Below, in pieces: positions 1 through 5,800 of a stretch of 6,100 bases of DNA. Source of the stretch: JAMXLO01 sp041487355 (GTDB lineage: Bacteria > Pseudomonadota > Alphaproteobacteria > Acetobacterales > Acetobacteraceae); contig JBGPND010000276.1 of the NCBI GenBank assembly GCA_041487355.1, positions 1-6,100 on the forward strand. Direction: 5' to 3'. The position numbers and the translations under genes were made by a program. Numbering within the stretch: position 1 is the stretch's first letter; each line of letters begins with the position of its first letter. Below the pieces are notes generated by a model. That model was given only the letters and a program-made list of their open reading frames with translations. It was not told where the DNA came from and made no database searches.

Positions 1-30
1 AGTGGGCCCAGGGCTCGCGTTTGCAGCTCT

Positions 31-56
31 GGGTTCCCGCTTGCGCGGGCATGACG
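31..56. repeat. REP-like palindrome
   Basis: A short hairpin with stem cccgc (36-40), loop ttgc (41-44) and stem gcggg (45-49) sits in the context gggttcccgc...gcatgacg. This context is typical of REP-type elements scattered between genes in alphaproteobacteria and other Proteobacteria. The assignment rests on recognition of the consensus and the visible stem. A genome-wide copy count would confirm it. It lies downstream of the minus-strand peptidase gene and could slow 3' RNA decay there. Confidence 0.55.
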
Positions 57-70
57 ATTACGGCGGTATC

Positions 71-240
71 ATACCAACCGCCCGAATCAATGACCCTTGG
101 TCAGCGCTCGCTTTTCCCGTCATGGCCGGGCATGTCCCGGCCATCCGTCGTGGCACGGTGCCACCACTGATGGCCGGGACAAGCCCGGCCATGACGGCGA
201 GGGAGCGGCGACAAGTGTCAGCAGCAACGGCGGTTGGTAT
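71..240. repeat. Repeat unit bounded by 12-bp perfect inverted repeats (MITE-like)
   Basis: Bases 71-82 (ataccaaccgcc) and 229-240 (ggcggttggtat) are perfect inverted repeats that frame a 170-bp segment containing a large nested palindrome (117-197). The layout is that of a small non-autonomous element or a composite intergenic repeat. No reading frame inside looks coding. I see no convincing target-site duplication (gtatc on the left, cacat on the right), so a transposition origin is inferred. The right end overlaps the last base of the stop codon of the minus-strand peptidase gene. The rest of bases 1-239 shows no gene. Confidence 0.5.
117..197. repeat. Nested long palindrome, possible 3' hairpin of the peptidase transcript
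   Basis: The arms at 117-144 and 170-197 are reverse complements at 27 of 28 positions. The 25-base centre contains a second perfect palindrome, gtggcac (150-156) and gtgccac (158-164). The arm sequence (atggccgggacaagcccggc type) is a familiar alphaproteobacterial intergenic repeat. Lying just beyond the stop codon of the minus-strand gene, it would form a very stable RNA hairpin and may act as a transcription end or mRNA stabiliser. There is no U-tract typical of an intrinsic terminator, so that role is uncertain. Confidence 0.65.
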
Positions 241-2639
241 CACATCCCGAATGGCGCGCTGCCGGATGCGGACGAATAGGCCGATCCGGCATAGAGGCAT
301 ACGCCCCGGCCATGCACCGGCGGCTTCACGGTGAACTTGCTACCGCGCAACGGCGCCAGCACCAGGCGATCGCTGAGCCGGATCCTGTTGCCCGATTGCT
401 GCACCGGCACGACCGCGACCCGCGCCTGCTCCTTCATGTCGCGTGGATCGAGCCCGCTCACCGCGCCGACGACCTGACCGTTCTGCAGCCGGCACGTCAC
501 CTTGGTCTTGCGCACCACGTTCGCCTGGATCGTGACGCCGCCGAGCTGTCGCGCCTCATTGTGCGGCGTCGGGTGAGCCGGGTTGGTGAAGCTGAAGATG
601 CTCGATGCGATGATACGCACCTGGTGGCTGCTGCCGATCGGCTCGGCGACGTTCTGCTTGATGCTGACCGGAATGTCCTTCTCGGCGCCCGGCGCGAGCT
701 GCACCAGGTTCTGGCCGCCATTGACGCTGACATCCCAACCGGCGGGCAGCGTCCTGCGCAGCACGCCGAGCATGAACGACTTCGGCTGCGACGGGCTGTC
801 ATTGCGCAGATGGATTACCGACTTGTTCGCCGCGCCCGGCGCGCCGGGGCTGCCGCCAGAACCGGTCGCATCGAAATACTCGATGTTCTCCTGCTGGCCG
901 TCGCCGTCCTGGTTGGCGAAGAAGGTTTCGCCCGCCACGTGGCTGACGCGGATCCGCACGCAGGTGTGGAAGAAGAACTGCCCGGCGGCGATCTGCTGCG
1001 GCGTCAGCGGGAAATTCGGCGTCCAGTTGATGGACACATCGACATGGCCGCCCGGCGGAATCGAGGCGAGGTCGGGGAAGCTCGATGAATCGACCGAGCC
1101 AAGCTGCTTGAAGCCATTCGATCCGTTGATGCCGAGGCCCGGCGGATCGGTCACGTCGAAGAACACGGTGACATTGGTGGCCGGCTGCGTGCCGTAGTTG
1201 CGAATGCGGGCATAGATGCGGTTGATCTGTCCGACGCCCGGGTTGTCGCCATTGCCGATCGGCACCACGCCGCCGCGCAGATCGGCGTGAATGCCGTAGC
1301 GGTAATGCAGCGCATCGTTGTCCGGCGGGATGGCGTAGCCGTTCAGCGGGCTGTCGATCCAGATATCCGTCGTCTCGTAGGCGTTGCCGGGCGGCTGCAG
1401 CCAGCTTTCCAGCCCGACATCGGGCGCCGCGGCCGTGGCGTCGTCATAACGGACGGCGACCTGATAGTGATCCTGGTCGAACTTCTTCAGCACCGCGATG
1501 CTGATGCCGTCGTTCTTGGCGGATGCCTTGCCGAAGGTGGCGGAGCTGAAGATATCGCCCTCATGCCACAGCGATGCGGCGTTGTTACCCTTGCCGAGCA
1601 CGTCGACCCAGCGATTGGTGCAGCCGAACTGCGGGTCGCAATCCTGCACATTCGGGTCACCGTTCTCCACGACCCGCTCGATCATCACACCGCAGTCTGG
1701 AATGCCGTTGGGCGTGGCCGCCACAATGCAATCGGTCGGCGACACCAGAGCCGACGTGGTCGCGAGGTCGTCACCGTCACGCCGGCGGCGCACGCTGACC
1801 GTGTAATAGACGCTGCTGCCGCCGAAGCTGAGCGAGGCCTTGATCGCCTGCGCATCCGGCTCGCTGGACGGCGACGCCTCCTCGGCGAGCAGCGTGATCA
1901 CCGCGCCCTTGTTGGCGCTGACGGTGGCGTATTTGGCCGGCGGCATCCAGCCGGGGAAGCCGCGGGTGGCCTGCTTCTCGAACATCCCGGTCTGCGCCGG
2001 GTATTCACCGTCCATCTGTTCGAAGCTGCTGTTGTAGTCGCTCGGATGCGGCGGGTTGTTCTGCTGCATCTCGTGGCCGATCTCGTGCGCGATGCGGCCC
2101 CAGTTGGTCGGGTTGCCCTCGTTCGGATCCTCGCCGACCACCGAGACCGACAGCGAGATGGAACTGCCCCCGGGCGGGGAGACGGTGACACCGGGGAAGG
2201 TGATGCCGCGGTAGAACCCGTTGGGCCGGTTGTCGGCAAACAGCACGATGAGCCCGGTCAGATTGGAGAAATCCGTGCCCGAGGGCGCCTTCGACACGGC
2301 GTCGGCGACCAGCGCATTGAAGCCGGCACCGCTCGAGGAATCGCTGCCGACATCGATATAGACCGAGGTGTTCTGCGGCACCGGATAGAGCGACGTGATG
2401 CGGAAATTCGGCGTCATGGCGCCGTAGGCGGAATTGCTGCCCCACAGCGTCTTGATGCTGTCGAACATCGTCTGGGTCTGCGCGGTGGTGAAGCTCGTGC
2501 CGGTCATGTCCTTGAACTGCACGCGCAGCACGAGGAAGTTCACCGTACCGGTGAGCTGTGCCTGCGCCGGCGCGGCAAGCGGCAGCAGGAGCAGCAGAGG
2601 GATCAGCCGGCGGGCCAGACGAGCGTGCAGACGGTTCAT
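240..2639 (-). CDS. Secreted M6-like zinc metalloprotease with Ig/CARDB-like C-terminal domains
   Basis: A 799-residue protein that probably cleaves extracellular or periplasmic proteins. Residues 1-27 are a classical Sec signal peptide: Arg-rich n-region, Leu-rich core, AQA cleavage site before Q28. An HEIGH motif at 185-189, preceded by NWGRIA, fits the HExxH zinc site of M6/immune-inhibitor-A-like peptidases; H185 and H189 would bind zinc and E186 would be the catalytic base. The third ligand is unclear, because the following residues (EMQQNNPPH) do not match the metzincin spacing. Residues 300-340 contain several Cys (CIVAA, PDCGV, QDCDPQFGC) that may form disulphides. Residues 470-570 (NRIYARIRNYG onward) resemble a CARDB/Ig-like fold, followed by a calcium-site-like NQDGDGQQEN at 577-586 and another beta-rich module at 605-710. 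The ATG at 2639 is chosen because it begins the signal peptide and follows a purine-rich ggggaag. An upstream GTG at 2711 would only add 24 unrelated residues. The substrate is unknown. Confidence 0.85.
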   Translation of the reverse strand: MNRLHARLARRLIPLLLLLPLAAPAQAQLTGTVNFLVLRVQFKDMTGTSFTTAQTQTMFDSIKTLWGSNSAYGAMTPNFRITSLYPVPQNTSVYIDVGSDSSSGAGFNALVADAVSKAPSGTDFSNLTGLIVLFADNRPNGFYRGITFPGVTVSPPGGSSISLSVSVVGEDPNEGNPTNWGRIAHEIGHEMQQNNPPHPSDYNSSFEQMDGEYPAQTGMFEKQATRGFPGWMPPAKYATVSANKGAVITLLAEEASPSSEPDAQAIKASLSFGGSSVYYTVSVRRRRDGDDLATTSALVSPTDCIVAATPNGIPDCGVMIERVVENGDPNVQDCDPQFGCTNRWVDVLGKGNNAASLWHEGDIFSSATFGKASAKNDGISIAVLKKFDQDHYQVAVRYDDATAAAPDVGLESWLQPPGNAYETTDIWIDSPLNGYAIPPDNDALHYRYGIHADLRGGVVPIGNGDNPGVGQINRIYARIRNYGTQPATNVTVFFDVTDPPGLGINGSNGFKQLGSVDSSSFPDLASIPPGGHVDVSINWTPNFPLTPQQIAAGQFFFHTCVRIRVSHVAGETFFANQDGDGQQENIEYFDATGSGGSPGAPGAANKSVIHLRNDSPSQPKSFMLGVLRRTLPAGWDVSVNGGQNLVQLAPGAEKDIPVSIKQNVAEPIGSSHQVRIIASSIFSFTNPAHPTPHNEARQLGGVTIQANVVRKTKVTCRLQNGQVVGAVSGLDPRDMKEQARVAVVPVQQSGNRIRLSDRLVLAPLRGSKFTVKPPVHGRGVCLYAGSAYSSASGSAPFGM

Positions 2640-2643
2640 GGCG

Positions 2644-2651
2644 CTTCCCCC
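2644..2651 (-). promoter_or_regulatory. Candidate ribosome binding site of the peptidase gene
   Basis: Read on the minus strand, a purine run GGGGGAAG ends four bases before the ATG at 2639. The match to Shine-Dalgarno is only partial and the spacing is short. It supports the signal-peptide start over the upstream GTG at 2711, but weakly. Confidence 0.35.
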
Positions 2652-2788
2652 GGTCGCCGGAGGCGGATCGCCTACCAACGAGCGGTTGTATGCTAACGCG
2701 GTTCGATCCACCGCCGGGTATGAAATGGTTCACACGGGGTGGCTGTGGGTGTTCACGGTCTCGGGAGCGCGCGGTCGGGTGGCAGCAC

Positions 2789-2856
2789 TGACGGCAGTAG
2801 AGATTTCGTAGATTCCATACTTGACGGTTGCTTGGTCGGAAGCGTAGAGATTTCGT
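2789..2856 (+). repeat. Duplicated 13-bp motif in the divergent intergenic region (possible operator)
   Basis: The 13-base string gtagagatttcgt occurs exactly at 2797-2809 and again at 2844-2856. Each copy is preceded by tgacgg (2789-2794 and 2822-2827), at different distances. The second copy overlaps the likely -10 region and start of the transcript of the TIR-NACHT gene. Paired direct repeats across a promoter often mark binding sites for a regulator, but no regulator gene is present in this window. The remainder of the 2640-2875 intergenic region contains no recognisable gene or RNA. Confidence 0.45.
2821..2850 (+). promoter_or_regulatory. Candidate sigma70-type promoter of the TIR-NACHT gene
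   Basis: TTGACG at 2821-2826 is a five-of-six match to a -35 hexamer. A weak -10-like TAGAGA follows at 2845-2850 with an 18-base spacer. This would start transcription roughly 15-20 bases before the ribosome binding site. The weak -10 overlaps the second copy of the 13-bp direct repeat, which would fit low or regulated expression. This is a prediction from hexamers alone. Confidence 0.3.
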
Positions 2857-2863
2857 GCATCTT

Positions 2864-2867
2864 GGAG
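2864..2867 (+). promoter_or_regulatory. Ribosome binding site of the TIR-NACHT gene
   Basis: GGAG within cttggagtag lies eight bases before the ATG at 2876, an ideal Shine-Dalgarno spacing. It decides this start over an in-frame GTG at 2855 and over an internal ATG at 3260, which has only a close-set AGGA (3252-3255). Confidence 0.65.
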
Positions 2868-2875
2868 TAGGCGCC

Positions 2876-5800
2876 ATGGCCCTCCTCTCCGCCGCCGCCG
2901 TCCAGCGTAGCCTCACCACCTTGCAGGTCGAGCTCGGCAAAGCTGATCAGAAGCGGCTCGATGCGCTGCTGCCGCTGATTGGGGGCGACTGCCGTATCCG
3001 GCTAGGTGGGGCCCTGGTTGCCCTCTATCCGGGTCAGTCACGCGAGGCCGCGCTGACTGCGCTCCGCCAAATGCGCGGCCGCGTCGCAATGGCGGCTAAT
3101 GAAGTGAAGCTCGACTTCGCTCTGGAAGCCGACACCGCGACTCGCACGCCGCCGGACGAAAGGTGGTGCTGGTTCGCCGGCGAAGACCAGGCAGCCGAGG
3201 CCACCGCCCGACTGGTCGCCGCGGAGACCGCCAATGTCGCGCGCAGTCGGCAGGACGCGATGGAGATCGGTCGCCCGGTGCGGTATTTCGTTTCGTACGC
3301 GCACGACGATGCTGAGCTGAAGGATGGCTTGCTAAAGCGATTGCGGCACCGGTTCGATAGCGCCACGGCGTATCGGTTCGAGCGCTGGCAGGACCACGAC
3401 ATCGTGCTCGGCAAGGACTGGCACACGGAAATCCAGGCCGCGATCGCGGCATGCGACTTCGGCTTGCTGCTTGTCAGCCCGGCGTTCCTCGCCAGCCGCT
3501 ACATCCGCGACCACGAATTGCCGCCATTCATCGGGACGGACGAACGACCCGGCAAGCACATGGCGCCCGTGGCGTTGAAGGTCATCCTGTTCGATGGCAG
3601 CATGAAGCTGCGTGGCCTGAAGCAGCGGCAGATCTTCCACGACGCGCAAGGGCGCGCGTTCCAGCAGCGCACCAGCGACCTGACACGCAACGACTTCGCC
3701 AACCAGTTATTCGTCAAGATCGTGCAGATGCTCGGCGGCATAACAGTGCCGGCGCCGGCGCCGCCACGGGAACTGTTGCGCTGGCAGCGCGACCTCCTGG
3801 AGCACGACCTGGCGGACCTGCATCACGTGCCGACCCACGCGCGTCCCTGGACGCTCGACAAGCTCGACACCGACCCGCCGGCGGAGCAACGCCGCGAGGC
3901 GCTGGACCTGTTGGACGAATGGGCACGCGACGACAAAGGTCCGCCCTGCTGCGCGCTGCTCGGAGAAACCGGCATGGGCAAGACCACCACCTGCAAGGCA
4001 TTCACCCACCATCTGCTGGCGGCGCGTGAGACCGACAAATCCGTTCCGCTGCCCATCTATCTCGACCTGCGGCTGCTCGGCGAGGACGCGAAGTCGCTGC
4101 CTCGCCTCGACACGGTGGTCGACACCGTGCTGCGACGAAGCTGGCAGGGCGGACGCACCGAGCCGCCACCCAGTGCCGCCGAAGTGCAGCGGCTGGTGCG
4201 CGAGGAAGGCGCTATCATGATGTTTGACGGCCTGGACGAGGTGCTGGTGCATCTGTCGCAGCGCGCCGGCCAGCAATTCACCCGCGAGCTGTTGAGCATC
4301 CTGCCGCCCGCCTTCTGGCCGCGCCGCCGCAAGGCCGACATGCCGGGCCGGCCGGGGCGCATCCTGCTGACCTGCCGCACGCATTATTTCCGCTCGGTGC
4401 GCGACCAGCAGACGCATCTCACGGCGGAGGATCGCGACGACGTGCGCGACACCGACTATCGGGTGTTCATGTTGTTGCCGTTCACGGATGACCAGGTGCG
4501 CGCCTATCTGACGGCGAGCCTGCCGGGCGAGGATATCGACCGCGTATTGGCAACGATACGCTCGGTGCACAATTTGCCGGAGCTGGCGGCGCGGCCGTAC
4601 ACGCTGAGCCTGATCACGCGGCACCTGCCGCAGATCGAGCGCTGGAAGCTGGAGGGGCGGCGCGTCACCGGTGTCGATCTTTATCGCCACATGGTGCTGT
4701 CATGGCTGGAGCGCGACGCCGGCAAGCACGAGCTGGATGTCGATCATAAGCAGCAAATTATGGAGCACGTCGCCGCGCGACTGTGGCGCGCCGGCAGCCG
4801 CACCTGGACGGCGCGGCAGATGGAGGACTGGCTGGCGGAATTTCTGGAGACGACGCCGTCGGTTGGGCGGCACTACCGACGCGAGGACCTCGACGTACTG
4901 AAGAAGGACCTGCGCACCGCAACCTTCCTGGTGGGCGGTGGGCGGCAGGATTTCCGTTTCGCCCACACCTCGCTGCAGGAGTTCTTCCTGGCAGGGTTCC
5001 TGCTGCGCGCGTTGCGCGAAGGCCGCGTCGAGGACTGGGACATGGCGCGGCCGAGCCGGGAGACGCTGGATTTCCTCGGCCAGATGCTGCTGGGCGAGGA
5101 TGCGACCCCCGGGTCAACCCCCGGATCAAGTCCGGGGGCGGGGGCAGGCACGGCGCTGGCCACGCTGCGGGCGATGCGGGACGCCTACCGGCCACGCATC
5201 AGCGAACTGGCGTTCGACTATGTGCTGTTCGCGCTGGCACGCTTCTATCCGGCGCCGTCGCCGGCAGGCTTCGTGCTGGATGGCGCGGATCTGCGCGAGT
5301 GGGTGATCGAGGGTGCCCCCTCACCCCAGCCCTCCCCCGCAAGGGGGGAGGGAGCCTTATCATCAGAACTCCCTCCCCCCTTGCGGGGGAGGGTTGGGGT
5401 GGGGGGGACGGTGAGCAGCCCCCTGCTCAACCTGCGTGCCGCCTCGTTCCGCAACGCACGGCTCGGCAACACAGTGTTCCGCCGGGTCGATCTGGACGTG
5501 GCGGATTTCTCCGGCGCCGATCTGCTGCGGGCTGAGCTGAACCGCGGGCAAGCTCGGGGAGCGCGCTTCGCCGACGCCGTGCTGGTCGGGACGGTGTTCC
5601 GCGACCTCGACCTGACAGGAGCGGTGTTCGCCGGCGCGTCGCCGTATCGTACGCAGTTCCTGCGCTGCACACTGCACAACGTGCACGGGCTCGATGCCGC
5701 GCCGCAGAGCGTCCTGTTCGCACAGTGCCGGCAGGCCGCGGATGACGTCGTAGTATCCAAACAGATGGCGCGGGCCGCGGTCCTCGGCGGGCATTCCGGA

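Noticed and set aside
2..334. Short open frames across the first 300 bases on both strands
   Set aside because: They translate palindromic repeat DNA (for example RHGRACPGH and MAGLVPAI type peptides), which are familiar spurious products of such repeats.
1287..2696. A 469-codon plus-strand open frame opposite the peptidase gene
   Set aside because: Its product is dominated by Arg, His, Gly, Ala and Val with no recognisable motif, while the opposite strand encodes a signal peptide, HEIGH motif and Ig-like modules. It is a high-GC shadow frame.
2728..2756. Direct repeat gttcac (2728-2733 and 2751-2756) as an operator
   Set aside because: Only six bases and no supporting symmetry; expected by chance in a region of this size.
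3707..4690. A 327-codon minus-strand open frame opposite the NACHT region
   Set aside because: Its composition is rich in Arg, Gln, His and Val with no domain signature. The plus strand here carries intact Walker A and Walker B motifs, so this is antisense shadow.
5102..5408. Interpretation of the receptor as a pseudogene disrupted by repeats
   Set aside because: Both insertions preserve the frame, domains on either side are intact, and no stop codon appears up to the window end.
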